Assembly: GCA_963840445.1 (NCBI GenBank)
Contig: CAWIZC010000023.1
Coordinates: 496,001-560,000, forward strand
Source of the DNA: AWTP1-13 sp963840445
GTDB taxonomy: Bacteria; Pseudomonadota; Alphaproteobacteria; Rhizobiales; Hyphomicrobiaceae
Direction: 5' to 3'
Length of the DNA stretch: 64,000 nt
Part shown: one piece after another, positions 54,371 through 63,652 of the stretch
How the letters are laid out: each line of letters starts with the position of its first letter
Numbering within the stretch: position 1 is the first letter of the stretch
The notes under the pieces: generated by a model
The model's database searches: none
What the model was told of the DNA's origin: nothing
The model's input: only the letters and a program-made list of their open reading frames with translations
Position numbers and translations under genes: made by a program

Positions 54371-54595
54371 ATGGATCCCGCCTCCGCGAAGCTCATCGGC
54401 GCCGGCCTCGCCGCCATCGGCACGGGAGCTGCCGCTATCGGCGTCGGCAACCTGTTCGGTCAGTTCCTGCAGGGCGCCCTGCGCAATCCGTCCGCCGCCG
54501 ACGGCCAGTTCGGCCGCCTGATCTTCGGCTTCGCCGTCACGGAAGCGCTCGGCATCTTCGCGCTGCTCATCGCCTTCCTGCTGCTGTTCACCTGA
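54371..54595 (+). CDS. atpE: F0F1 ATP synthase subunit c
   Basis: 74 residues, two helices with the Gly-rich first helix (AGLAAIGTGAAAIGVGN), RNPSA polar loop and proton-carrying Glu58 in FGFAVTEALGIFALL. AAGGGAG lies upstream of the ATG. Confidence 0.97.
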   Translation: MDPASAKLIGAGLAAIGTGAAAIGVGNLFGQFLQGALRNPSAADGQFGRLIFGFAVTEALGIFALLIAFLLLFT

Positions 54596-54630
54596 TCCGG
54601 TAGGCAAAGAACCGCAAACCGGGGCTCGTC

Positions 54631-55182
54631 ATGGCTCAGAAGTCGACTACCGCCGCCACGCACACCCCTGCCGAGGGCATCGGTCCCGGCAAGGTGTTTC
54701 CGCCGCTCGACCACACCACGTTCGTGCCGCAGCTGGTGTGGCTGGCGGTCAGCTTCGGGCTGCTCTACGTGCTGCTCAAGCGCGTCGCCCTGCCGCGCGT
54801 CGGCGAGGTGATCGAGGAGCGCGCCGACCGCATCCGGCGCGATCTCGATCAGGCCGAGAAGCTGAAGACCGAGACGGAGGGGGCCCTGGCCGCCTACGAG
54901 CAGGCTCTGGCCGAGGCGCGCTCCAAGGCCGGCGGCATCATCAAGACCATGCATGATGGCTTGGCCGCCGAGGTCGACAAGGAGCGGGTCAGAGTGGAGG
55001 CGCAGATCGGGGAAAAGGTGGCCGAGGCCGAGGCCCGCATCGAGCAGACGAAATCGCGGGCGCTGGCCAGCGTCAACGACATCGCCACCGAGACGGCCGG
55101 CGCCATCGTCAAGAAGTTGATCGGCGCCGACGTTACCCAGGACGAGCTGCAGAAGGCGCTCGTCCGCCGCGCGGCCGAGTAG
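54631..55182 (+). CDS. atpG: F0F1 ATP synthase subunit b'
   Basis: 183 residues. One membrane helix (TFVPQLVWLAVSFGLLYVLLKRVALP) after a cytoplasmic-type leader, then a long charged stator helix. Alphaproteobacteria carry two different b subunits; this is the b' form (also called AtpF2 or AtpX). It lies between atpE and atpF. Confidence 0.92.
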   Translation: MAQKSTTAATHTPAEGIGPGKVFPPLDHTTFVPQLVWLAVSFGLLYVLLKRVALPRVGEVIEERADRIRRDLDQAEKLKTETEGALAAYEQALAEARSKAGGIIKTMHDGLAAEVDKERVRVEAQIGEKVAEAEARIEQTKSRALASVNDIATETAGAIVKKLIGADVTQDELQKALVRRAAE

Positions 55183-55191
55183 GAGACGGCA

Positions 55192-55677
55192 ATGACGAGA
55201 ATGGCGGAGTTTTGGGTCGCGGTCGCCTTCTTCGCGTTCCTGCTGATCGTGCTCTACTACAAGGTGCCGGCGCTGATCGCCAAGCTGCTGGACGAGCGCG
55301 CCGATGCGATCCGCAAGGAGATCGACGAGGCGCGCCGCCTGCGCGAGGACGCCCAGAAGCTGCTCGCCGACTACCAGCAGAAGCACCGCTCCGCCGGCCA
55401 GGAGGCCGAGGCCATCATCGAGGAGGCTCGCCGCGAGGCGGAGGCCTTCGCGCAGGAGACCCGCGCCACCCTCAAGGACACGCTGGAGCGCCGTACCAAG
55501 CTGGCCGAGGACAAGATCGCCCGCGCCGAAGCACAGGCGGCCGACGAGGTGCGCGCGGCGGCGGTGGAGATGGCCATTGCCGCGGCCGAGAAGATCCTGC
55601 GCGACAAGGCCGCCGGTGCCAGCGGCTCCACCCTCGTCGACCAGGGCATCCGCGACCTCAAGGGCCGCCTGAACTAG
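55192..55677 (+). CDS. atpF: F0F1 ATP synthase subunit b
   Basis: 161 residues. N-terminal helix (FWVAVAFFAFLLIVLYYKVPALI) then charged heptad-rich stator (LLDERADAIRKEIDEARRLRED). It forms a heterodimeric stalk with b'. Start 9 nt after the b' stop; ends the F0 operon here. The F1 genes are not in the window. Confidence 0.94.
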   Translation: MTRMAEFWVAVAFFAFLLIVLYYKVPALIAKLLDERADAIRKEIDEARRLREDAQKLLADYQQKHRSAGQEAEAIIEEARREAEAFAQETRATLKDTLERRTKLAEDKIARAEAQAADEVRAAAVEMAIAAAEKILRDKAAGASGSTLVDQGIRDLKGRLN

Positions 55678-55720
55678 CGGGCCTCAGGTTTTTGGCGGTA
55701 TCGCCGCAGAGCCGATTTGT

Positions 55721-55822
55721 CATGGTCGGGCTTGGCCCGACCATCCATCCATCAACTCGCTCAGGTGCCTATGGATGGCTGGATCCTCGGGACAAGCCCG
55801 AGGATGACGGGTGATCGGTACG
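55721..55822. repeat. REP-type element after the F0 operon
   Basis: CATGGTCGGGCTTGGCCCGACCATCCA hairpin (written here in part: GTCGGGC/GCCCGAC) then ATGGATGGCTGGATCC and CTCGGGACAAGCCCGAGGAT. Two GC-rich palindromes typical of rhizobial intergenic repeats. It separates convergent atpF and the MetX-like gene. Confidence 0.7.
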
Positions 55823-55854
55823 TTTCGATTCAGCTCAGGCCGGGATGACACCCG

Positions 55855-57042
55855 CTATTTCTGCGCCAGGAAGGCGGTGATGGCGGCGCCGGCCTGACTG
55901 ATCGCCAGCACGCCGTCGAGATGGCCGCGGCCACCTTTGATCTTGACGTGCTGCAGCGGTGTCCCATCCGCCTTGATCAAAGTCGCGGTCTGATTGACGG
56001 CGTCGACGTGGAACACCTGATCGTCGTCGGAGGTGATGAGCAGGACCGGGGCATCGATGCGTTTCAGCCCGTCGGCAAGCGAGGTCCCGCCGGTGACGAA
56101 CAGCTGATTGGCTTTCACGAGATAGAGGAAATGGTTGGCGTCGGAGACGGCCGCGCGCCCCCGGCCTACGCTATCGAGCGTCGCCTCGATGGCATATTTG
56201 CAGTCGACCAGGCAGCCGGCCGGATCCTTCTCCGCAGCCGCCCATTTGCGGCCCAGGGTCGGACCGTCCGCCCAGGCCCAATGCTGAGCGTGCAGCGTCA
56301 CCGTCTTCAGCGCCACGGCGAGCCCGTCGAGCGGCTCCTTGCCCCCATAGTAGTCGCCATTGTTCCAGTTGGGGTCGAGGCGGATCGGCGCCGCCCACAC
56401 ATCGAGCCAGGCGATCAGATAGCCGTCGGACTCGCCCGCGCCGATCACCGGCACCGCCTTGCCGACCATTTCCGGATACGTGGAGGCCCACTCGTAGACC
56501 TGCAGCGCGCCCATGGAGGCACCCGTTACGGCGTGCAGCCGCTTGATGCCCAGGCTTTCCAGCAGCGCCTTCTGCACGTTGACGAAGTCGCGGATGGTAA
56601 CGATCGGGAAGCTCAGCCCGTAGGGCTTGCCGGTGTCCGGATTGATGCTGGCCGGACCCGTGGTGACCACGTTGGGGTCCTTGGCGCTGAGATTGACCAG
56701 CGTGTCGGCCGAGATGACGTAGTAGGTGTTGGTATCGATGGCCTTGCCGGGACCGATGATCGCATCCCAGTAGCCGGGCGCCTTGTCGTCGGGCTTGTAT
56801 TTGCCGGCAGCGTGGCTCGTCCCCGAGAAGAAATGCGTGACCAGGATGGCGTTGGATTTCGCGGCATTGAGCTGTCCGTAGAACTCCCAGCCGATGCGAA
56901 CGTTCTTGATGGTCTTGCCCGAAACCGTCGTATAGCTGGGCAACTCGAACGTTTTCTTCTCCGTAGCGAGGTCCTGCGCGTAGGCGGCGGACGACAGAAC
57001 GCTCGCCATCAGCATCACACACGCCAGCATACGCCTCTGCAT
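55855..57042 (-). CDS. secreted MetX-like alpha/beta-fold protein
   Basis: 395 residues. Signal peptide (1-22, ending SAAYAQ), then a homoserine O-acyltransferase-type alpha/beta fold: nucleophile S176 in VTGASMGALQVYEW, Asp in LITSDDDQVF and His in GRGHLDG. True MetX is cytoplasmic, so an exported member probably acts as a hydrolase or acyltransferase on another substrate. Start ATG at 57042 fixed by the signal peptide. Confidence 0.85.
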   Translation of the reverse strand: MQRRMLACVMLMASVLSSAAYAQDLATEKKTFELPSYTTVSGKTIKNVRIGWEFYGQLNAAKSNAILVTHFFSGTSHAAGKYKPDDKAPGYWDAIIGPGKAIDTNTYYVISADTLVNLSAKDPNVVTTGPASINPDTGKPYGLSFPIVTIRDFVNVQKALLESLGIKRLHAVTGASMGALQVYEWASTYPEMVGKAVPVIGAGESDGYLIAWLDVWAAPIRLDPNWNNGDYYGGKEPLDGLAVALKTVTLHAQHWAWADGPTLGRKWAAAEKDPAGCLVDCKYAIEATLDSVGRGRAAVSDANHFLYLVKANQLFVTGGTSLADGLKRIDAPVLLITSDDDQVFHVDAVNQTATLIKADGTPLQHVKIKGGRGHLDGVLAISQAGAAITAFLAQK

Positions 57043-57082
57043 TGTCACCTCCCGATTGTTCTTTGAGCTCCCAGTATACTCA

Positions 57083-58015
57083 CTAACGCGACCTTCCTTC
57101 GACAAGCGTGCCGACGGCGATGCCGCCGATGATCAGCACCATGGCGCAGATGAGTGGCAGCGTGATCGGTTCGCCCAGCATGAGATGTGCGCTGCCCGTT
57201 CCCACCACCGGTGTGGCAAGCAGCCCGAGCGACGTCGTCATGGCGGGCAGGCTGCGATTGACCATGGCCATCGCCCAGTAGGCGAGCGCCGTTCCGAGCA
57301 CGCTGGCATACGCGACCGCGAGCAGCAGCGGCGGCGTCCAGGTCACATGCGGTACGCCCTCGATCAGGTAGGCCAGGATGGCGAGCACCGCGGTTGCCAG
57401 CAGCACCTCCCATACCACCAGCTGAAATGGCGTTGACACCCAGCGGTGGCCGCGCACCTGCAGGATGCTGATCGCCCAGCACAAGGCGGCGAGCATGATG
57501 AAGGCGTTGCCGAGCAGCGCGCGCTGGTCGGTCCACGCGAAGGCGAGCGGGTTGAACATCACGGCGAGGCCGACGATGCCGAGGCTGACGCCCAGCACGC
57601 GCCAGCGCGTCAGCGGCTCGCCGAGGAACAACACGGCACCTGGAATCACCCACAAAGGCGTGGTGTAGCCCAGCACGATCGCGCGGCTCGCCGGCACGAA
57701 CTGCAGGCCGATCGAAATGAAGCCGGAGAACAGGATCATATGCAGGACGGCAATGCCGAGCACGATCGGCACATCGCCGCGCCGGGGCACGATGAGGCTG
57801 CCCTGCGCAACCTGCAGCACCAGCAGAATCACACTGGCGATGGCAAATCGCAGCGCCGTCGCCCACAACGGCGGCATGCCCTCGACCACCACCTTGGTGA
57901 CCGGCCAGTTGAGCCCCCACACGACGACCACGACCGCGAACAGTAGAACAGCCATCGGCCGGGTCAGGGGTTGGCCCCCCGATGCATTGACACGCCGCGC
58001 GGTCTCGGCCGTCAC
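57083..58015 (-). CDS. EamA/DMT-family transporter
   Basis: 310 residues with ten membrane helices in two EamA repeats (VVVWGLNWPVTKVVVEGMPP; WAISILQVRGHRWVSTPFQ). Inner-membrane exporter of unknown substrate. Its ATG overlaps the stop of the upstream EAL gene by 4 nt, so the two are translationally coupled. Confidence 0.9.
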   Translation of the reverse strand: MTAETARRVNASGGQPLTRPMAVLLFAVVVVVWGLNWPVTKVVVEGMPPLWATALRFAIASVILLVLQVAQGSLIVPRRGDVPIVLGIAVLHMILFSGFISIGLQFVPASRAIVLGYTTPLWVIPGAVLFLGEPLTRWRVLGVSLGIVGLAVMFNPLAFAWTDQRALLGNAFIMLAALCWAISILQVRGHRWVSTPFQLVVWEVLLATAVLAILAYLIEGVPHVTWTPPLLLAVAYASVLGTALAYWAMAMVNRSLPAMTTSLGLLATPVVGTGSAHLMLGEPITLPLICAMVLIIGGIAVGTLVEGRSR

Positions 58016-61000
58016 GTGTTGTGCGGAGGCTTGCCGCCGGTCTCTGCCGTGTCCGCGGTTGCGGGCGTGGCGGGAGGATCGCCGCCGAGGAACGGCACGC
58101 TGGCGCGCCCGGCCAGCCTGGCAAGGCTCTCGGCGATGTTGGGCGGCAGCTTGGAAAAGTCAGGTCCCGGTTTGCCGTTGGGCCCATTGCCATTGGAGCG
58201 CAGCTGCTGGGGCGCTAGCGGGGAGGGGCGGGGCTCCTGCGCCGCCGGTGGGATGCCATTGGTGCGGCGCTCCGGTGTAGCGGCAGCGCTGCGCGGCAGC
58301 GGTGGCGGCCCCGGCCTCGTCGGGCGCCCGCCGCTCGGGGCAGCGCCATTGCTGGATGGGGACTGCTCGAGCGCAGCCGCCAGCGTGGCTGTCGCGGGCG
58401 AGAGCGGCGCCGCGCCTGGCCGCAGCGGCGTTGGTGGCAGGTTGACCGGTTTGGTCGGGGCTGCGTCGGCTTCGGCCGGCTGGCGCGCGCCCGGCAGTGG
58501 TGGCGGCTTCGGCCGCGAGGATGGCGTCGTCGCCGGCGTCAGGCCGGGAGGCGGTGGAGGTTTGCCAGTTATCTGCATGGGCGCAGGGCGAGGCGCCAAG
58601 GGCGGTCTTGCCCGTGTGACCGGTGTTGCCAGCAGGGCGCCTCCGTTGGACGGCATCGGCGGGCCGGGCCGTTGCTCGGGCGGCGGTATTGGAGCACGCG
58701 GCTCGGCGGCGGTCTCTGGCGCGGCTGCCGCGGTCTGCATGGCCGGCATCTCCGGCATCCTGCTTCTGCGGAACAGGCCCTTTTTCATGCGCCGCTCGGC
58801 CTTGCGCACGACGCGCAGCAATTGCATCACCTCGCGCTCGGACATCGGCTCGCCGTAGTAGAAGCCCTGTCCGTACTCGCAACTGATCGAGCGCAGGAAG
58901 CCGACGTCCTCCTCCGTCTCCACACCCTCGGCAACGACTTTCTTGCCGAGCTCGTGCGACAGCGCCACGATCGAGCGCAGGATCACCGAGCCGGTGCCGT
59001 TCTGGCCGCTCGCCTGGATGAACGCGCGGTCGACCTTGATGGTGTCGAACGTGAACTGGTTGAGATAGGACAGCGACGAATAACCGGTACCGAAGTCATC
59101 GAGCGCCAGGCTGGCACCGGCCGCGGCCAGCTGGCTCAGCACCTGGGTGGCCTTCTCCGGATTCTCCATGATCAGCGCTTCTGTGACCTCCAGGCACAGC
59201 GAACCCTTGGGGATCACGGCCCGGCCGAGGATATGGCGCACCTCGTTCACGAGGTCGGGCCTGAACAGCTGACGGCTCGACACGTTGACGCTGACGAACA
59301 GCGGTGCGTCGGGGCGGACCAGCTCCTGCTGCCAGCGCTGGGCCTCATGCACCGCGCGTTCCAGCACGTAGGAGCCGAGCTTGACGATCAGATCGGACTC
59401 CTCGGCCACCGGAATGAAATGCGTCGGATTGAGCGTGCCGAGCCGCGGATGCTCCCAGCGCAGCAAGGTTTCGAAGCCAGCCAGCGACTCGGTCGGCAGA
59501 TAGAAGATCGGCTGATAGAGCAGTCGGATCTGCTTTTTCTCGATGGCCTTGCGCAGGTCGCTTTCCAGCGCGACCCGGCCGTCCTTGTCCGAGCGCATCT
59601 CGGCGTTGAAGATCTCGATGCGGTCGGCGCCGGAGCGTTTGGCGCGATACATGGCGATCTCGGCCTCGCGCAGCAGCTCGGCCGGGTCCTCATCAGGACC
59701 GTCGTAGAGCGAAATGCCGATCGAAGCGGTCAGCACGATCTCCTGGCCTGCCAGCTGGATCGGCGCGCGCAGCGATCGGCGCACCTGCTCTGCGAGCAGG
59801 GCCAGCTCCCGCGGATCGGACTGGCTGAGCAGCAGCAGGGCGAACTGGTCGCCGCCGACGCGGCCCAGCGTATCCTGGGGACCGAGATTGCGGCCGAGGC
59901 GACGGGCAACGGTCAACAGCAGACTGTCGCCCACCACCAGCCCGAACGAGGAGTTGACGGCCTTGAAGCGGTCGATGTCGATGAACAGCAGGGCTGGGCG
60001 CACCAGCGGCTCGAGCGCAGCGCGCTTGGCGGCGATAGCCAGGCGGTCGAGGAACAGCTCGCGGTTGGGCAAACCGGTCAGGCTGTCGTTCACCGCGTCG
60101 TGCAGGAGGCGATCCTGCGCGCGCTTGCTCTCGGTCACCTCGCGCAGCAGGCCCACGCAACGCACGGCGCGACGGTCCTGCGAGGGCACGCTGGCCGCCT
60201 CCAGCTCGAACCAGCGGTAGGAGTTGTCGGCGTGGCGCATGCGGAACTCGATGCGCACCTCGCCGCTGCCGCGCTCCCGCACCGACCACAGCAACAGCTT
60301 GAAGCGCTCGGCGTCAGCCGGATGCATGTGCTTGGCGAAGTCCGCCGTCTTGCAGGACAGGTCGCCGGCGTTCAGCCCGAGGATGGCCTCCACCACCGGG
60401 CTTACCTTGATCTCCTCGCGCCGCGCGTTCCATTCCCATACCGCGGCGCCAGCGCCGTCGACAGCCAGCGAGCGCAGCTGCTGCTCTCCCGGTGCCGCCC
60501 CATACAGCGGCTCGATGGAGCGGAACGCATATTGCGTGACCGTGAAGCCGATCAGCACCACCAGCAGCACCAAGCCAGCCGTGAGGCCGAACACGATGAT
60601 GTCGCCGGACAGCCGGCCGGTGAAGGTGGCGCCTGCACCGAACAGCCACACCAGCAGCAGCATCCAGGTGGGCACCAGTGACAGGGCGCGATCCTGGCCC
60701 CTGAGCGAGAGGAACAAGGTCAGGCCGGCGCCCACCAGGGCAATGGCCAGCGCCGACAACCGCGCGAAGGTCGCCGCCAGCCGTGGATCGATGAAGGCTG
60801 TGGCCACCAGCGCGAACTGCGCCAGCATCCAAAGCCCGATGAGCATGCGGATGAAGCCGTGCCACGCGCCGAGCCGCAGGAATGTGTGCAAGAACACGAG
60901 CAGACTTGCCACCATTCCGGCTTCGGTGGCAGCGCGATAGACCGCGTTCTCTTCAGGCCGGATGGTGAACAGCTTCTGCCAGAAGCCGAAGTCCACGCAC

Positions 61001-61728
61001 AGGTACATCAGCACGCACCACGTGAACACCGCGGCGCTCGGGAAGATGGCCTTGTGGTTGGCCGCGAACACGGCCGTCAAAAAGACGGCGAGCAGGCCGG
61101 TGATGCCCAGCATGATGCCGTTGAACAGCTGCCGATCGCGGCTCTTCTGCTCGTACTCGACGGCCTTCCAGAGATAGAGGCGAGTCGGCCGGTCGCCGGC
61201 CAGCTCGGCGGCAAACGTCACCGTCTGTCCGGGTTCCAGCGAGATGCGGAACACGTCGGCCCTGTCATTCTTGACGCGCTCTGGCACATAGCCGACCGAT
61301 GGCGTCACCCGCTCGACGCGCCGGGCGTCGAGGTCGGGCCACACCACGCCCGATCCCGACGTGGCATAGCGGTCGGCCGTCAACCAGCGCTCCACCGACT
61401 TGTCGGTGGCGTTGCGCAGCGCGAACACGAACCAGGCCGGATTGGTGCCGGGCGTCGCCGCCGGCACAATGAAGCGCTGGGTGATGCCGTCGCTGCCCGC
61501 GACCGTGTCGAGCTGCAGCGTGTCGCCGCGCTCGATGTGAGTCTCGCCGTATCCGGAGATCTCGGTCCTGTCGGCGTCATTGTTGGTGACGTCGATGGCC
61601 TTCATGGCTGCGGCGGCGGGGTCTGCAAGAGCGAGTGCGGCCAGCGCCAGCGCCAGGCACAGCAAGCCTACGACGGCCCGCAATGGCCACCGCGTCCTGC
61701 CGTTCAACCCTGCCCGCCGCGGCATCAT
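58012..61728 (-). CDS. 7TM-PAS-GGDEF-EAL cyclic-di-GMP protein, likely phosphodiesterase
   Basis: 1238 residues. Signal (1-40), a periplasmic beta domain (about 40-180), seven membrane helices (about 190-400), a PAS domain (about 420-540), GGDEF (about 545-705) and EAL (about 715-965), then a Pro-rich tail of about 270 residues. The cyclase motif is GGDQF rather than GGDEF. The EAL residues are kept: ETLLRW, NVSSRQL, EVTEAL, DDFGTGYSS, KVDRAF, AEGVET. So it should break down c-di-GMP, with GGDEF perhaps a GTP sensor. The next gene overlaps by 4 nt. Confidence 0.9.
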   Translation of the reverse strand: MMPRRAGLNGRTRWPLRAVVGLLCLALALAALALADPAAAAMKAIDVTNNDADRTEISGYGETHIERGDTLQLDTVAGSDGITQRFIVPAATPGTNPAWFVFALRNATDKSVERWLTADRYATSGSGVVWPDLDARRVERVTPSVGYVPERVKNDRADVFRISLEPGQTVTFAAELAGDRPTRLYLWKAVEYEQKSRDRQLFNGIMLGITGLLAVFLTAVFAANHKAIFPSAAVFTWCVLMYLCVDFGFWQKLFTIRPEENAVYRAATEAGMVASLLVFLHTFLRLGAWHGFIRMLIGLWMLAQFALVATAFIDPRLAATFARLSALAIALVGAGLTLFLSLRGQDRALSLVPTWMLLLVWLFGAGATFTGRLSGDIIVFGLTAGLVLLVVLIGFTVTQYAFRSIEPLYGAAPGEQQLRSLAVDGAGAAVWEWNARREEIKVSPVVEAILGLNAGDLSCKTADFAKHMHPADAERFKLLLWSVRERGSGEVRIEFRMRHADNSYRWFELEAASVPSQDRRAVRCVGLLREVTESKRAQDRLLHDAVNDSLTGLPNRELFLDRLAIAAKRAALEPLVRPALLFIDIDRFKAVNSSFGLVVGDSLLLTVARRLGRNLGPQDTLGRVGGDQFALLLLSQSDPRELALLAEQVRRSLRAPIQLAGQEIVLTASIGISLYDGPDEDPAELLREAEIAMYRAKRSGADRIEIFNAEMRSDKDGRVALESDLRKAIEKKQIRLLYQPIFYLPTESLAGFETLLRWEHPRLGTLNPTHFIPVAEESDLIVKLGSYVLERAVHEAQRWQQELVRPDAPLFVSVNVSSRQLFRPDLVNEVRHILGRAVIPKGSLCLEVTEALIMENPEKATQVLSQLAAAGASLALDDFGTGYSSLSYLNQFTFDTIKVDRAFIQASGQNGTGSVILRSIVALSHELGKKVVAEGVETEEDVGFLRSISCEYGQGFYYGEPMSEREVMQLLRVVRKAERRMKKGLFRRSRMPEMPAMQTAAAAPETAAEPRAPIPPPEQRPGPPMPSNGGALLATPVTRARPPLAPRPAPMQITGKPPPPPGLTPATTPSSRPKPPPLPGARQPAEADAAPTKPVNLPPTPLRPGAAPLSPATATLAAALEQSPSSNGAAPSGGRPTRPGPPPLPRSAAATPERRTNGIPPAAQEPRPSPLAPQQLRSNGNGPNGKPGPDFSKLPPNIAESLARLAGRASVPFLGGDPPATPATADTAETGGKPPHNT

Positions 61729-61744
61729 GCTCCGGCCGTCCTCC

Positions 61745-62329
61745 TCACGCCCTGGGATCGTCGTGCAGAAGTGCGTACAGATCGTGGTCTTGCCACACGT
61801 CGTTGATCTTCAGATAGCGCCGCGCCGTGCCTTCACGCCGGAAGCCCGACTTCTCCAGCACGCGCGCGGACGGCACGTTGTGCGGCAGGCAAGCCGCCTC
61901 CAGCCGATGCAGCCCGAGCGTGCCGAACGCGAAGGGTACAATGGCTTGCACTGCATCCGTCATGTAGCCGCAGCGCACGTTCGGCAGGCCCATCCAGTAA
62001 CCGACTGACGCAGATTGGGCCACGCCACGCCGCACATTGCTGATGGTCAGCCCGCCGAGGAGCGCGGCATCGGACTCGCGGAACAGGAGGAAGGCATAGC
62101 CCTGGTCCTCGCGCATCTCGCGCTGATACTGGCGCAGCCGCCGGCGAAAGGCGGAGCGCGTTAGCTCGTCGCGCGTCCACAGCGGTTCCCACACCGTGAG
62201 ATGCTGCCGGCTCAGCGCCCGCAGCTCCGCCCAGGCGGAGTAATCGCCCATGGCAGGCTGGCGCAAGTAAACCCCGCGGCCGCGCACTTCCGCGTCGACG
62301 TCAGGTAGTACCGATCTCGAAAATGCCAT
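61745..62329 (-). CDS. GNAT acetyltransferase (RimJ-like)
   Basis: 194 residues with the GNAT fold: GVYLRQPAMGDYSAW, SVGYWMGLPNVRCGYMTDAV as acetyl-CoA loop and LHRLEAACLPHNVPSARVLEKSGFRREG at the end. RimJ-type proteins acetylate ribosomal protein N-termini or other amines. It is downstream of the M16 peptidase and may share its transcript. Confidence 0.9.
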   Translation of the reverse strand: MAFSRSVLPDVDAEVRGRGVYLRQPAMGDYSAWAELRALSRQHLTVWEPLWTRDELTRSAFRRRLRQYQREMREDQGYAFLLFRESDAALLGGLTISNVRRGVAQSASVGYWMGLPNVRCGYMTDAVQAIVPFAFGTLGLHRLEAACLPHNVPSARVLEKSGFRREGTARRYLKINDVWQDHDLYALLHDDPRA

Positions 62330-62382
62330 CTATCCCCTCGTACACCCCGGGCTCCGGGCCCTGACACGGCCGCATCCAAATC

Positions 62383-63652
62383 TCATGCACTCGCCATGCG
62401 CCCGGCCATCTCTGCGTACGCTTCACCCTTCCGGCCTGCGCCCACCACAGTGACCGACGGGCGACTGCCAAGGAACAACTTGGCCGCCATATCGCGCACC
62501 GCTTCGGCCGACACCAACTCGATGCAGTCGACAATCTCCGCCGTGTCGATCAGGCGGTCGAACAGCAGCAGCTGGCGTGCCATCTGCTCGGCGCGTGCCG
62601 AGGAGCTTTCCAGCCCCATCAGCAGGCCGGCCTTGTGTTGCGCCTTGGAGCGGGCCAGCTCGGCCTCGGCCGGCTTCTCAGCCGCCGCGCGCGTAAGCTG
62701 CTGGCCCACCACGTCGATCAGCTTCCCCATCATCTCCGGGCCGGTTGCGGCGTGGATGCCGAACAGTCCGGCATCTGCCAGCGCCCAGCAGGTCGAATAG
62801 ATGGCATAGCAGAGGCCGCGGCGCTCGCGCACCTCCTGAAACAGCCGCGACGACATTCCTCCACCGAACAGGCCGGAAAACACCTGCGCCGTATAGAATT
62901 CGCGGGTCCGATAGGACGGTCCGGCAAACGCCATGACGAGATGGCTCTGCTCGAACGGCTTGGCCGACGTGCGCGTGCCCCCGACATACCGTGCCGGCTC
63001 GAACCGGCCCCCCTCGCCGCCATTCATGGCACCGAATTGGGCCTCAGCGTGGCGCACCAGCTCCGCGTGATCGACTTTCCCCGCTGCGGAAAGGACCATG
63101 CGCGACGCCCCGTAATTGGCCTTCAGGAACGTGCGCAGGTCACCGGCGCTGAACCGGCCGACGCTCTCGGCCGTGCCGAGAATCGGCCGACCGATGGCCT
63201 GGCGCAGGAAAGGCTGCGTCCTGCAAAAGCTCGTAGGCTATCTCGTCGGGGCTGTCGCGGGTGGCGGCGATCTCCTGCAGGATCACCTCACGCTCGCGCT
63301 CCAGCTCGTCCTCGGCATAGCGCGGGATGTGCAGGATGTCGGCCAGGATGTCGAGCGCAAGGCCAACGTCGGCCTCCAGCACGCGCGCGTAGTAGGCCGT
63401 CGTTTCCAGGCTGGTGGCGGCGTTGAGTTCGCCGCCGACCGCCTCGATCTCCTCGGCGATGTCGCTGGCGCTGCGCCGCTCCGTGCCTTTGAACGCCATG
63501 TGCTCGAGCAGGTGCGAGATGCCGTGCTCCTCCTCCCGCTCGTGGCGCGCGCCAGCCCCAACCCAGACACCGAGGGACACCGTCTCGACGTGCGCCATGT
63601 GATTGGAGACGACGCGCAGGCCGTTCGGCAGGCGCGTCAGTTGGGTGCTCAT
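62383..63652 (-). CDS. M16 zinc peptidase (processing-peptidase type), frameshifted as read
   Basis: About 422 residues after correction. The inverted zinc motif H47-LL-E50-H51 (ISHLLEHMAFKG) is followed by EVILQEIAATRDSPDE, and the C-terminal half runs on from LRTFLKANYGASRMVLSAAGKV to FGGGMSSRLFQEVRERRGLCY. One extra T near 63217 shifts the frame between them. Probably an intact mitochondrial-processing-peptidase-like enzyme. Its ATG overlaps the stop of thrC by 3 nt, a conserved thrC - M16 pair in alphaproteobacteria. Confidence 0.92.

Noticed and set aside
58672..60681. 669-residue open frame on the plus strand
   Set aside because: Antisense shadow of the EAL-domain gene.
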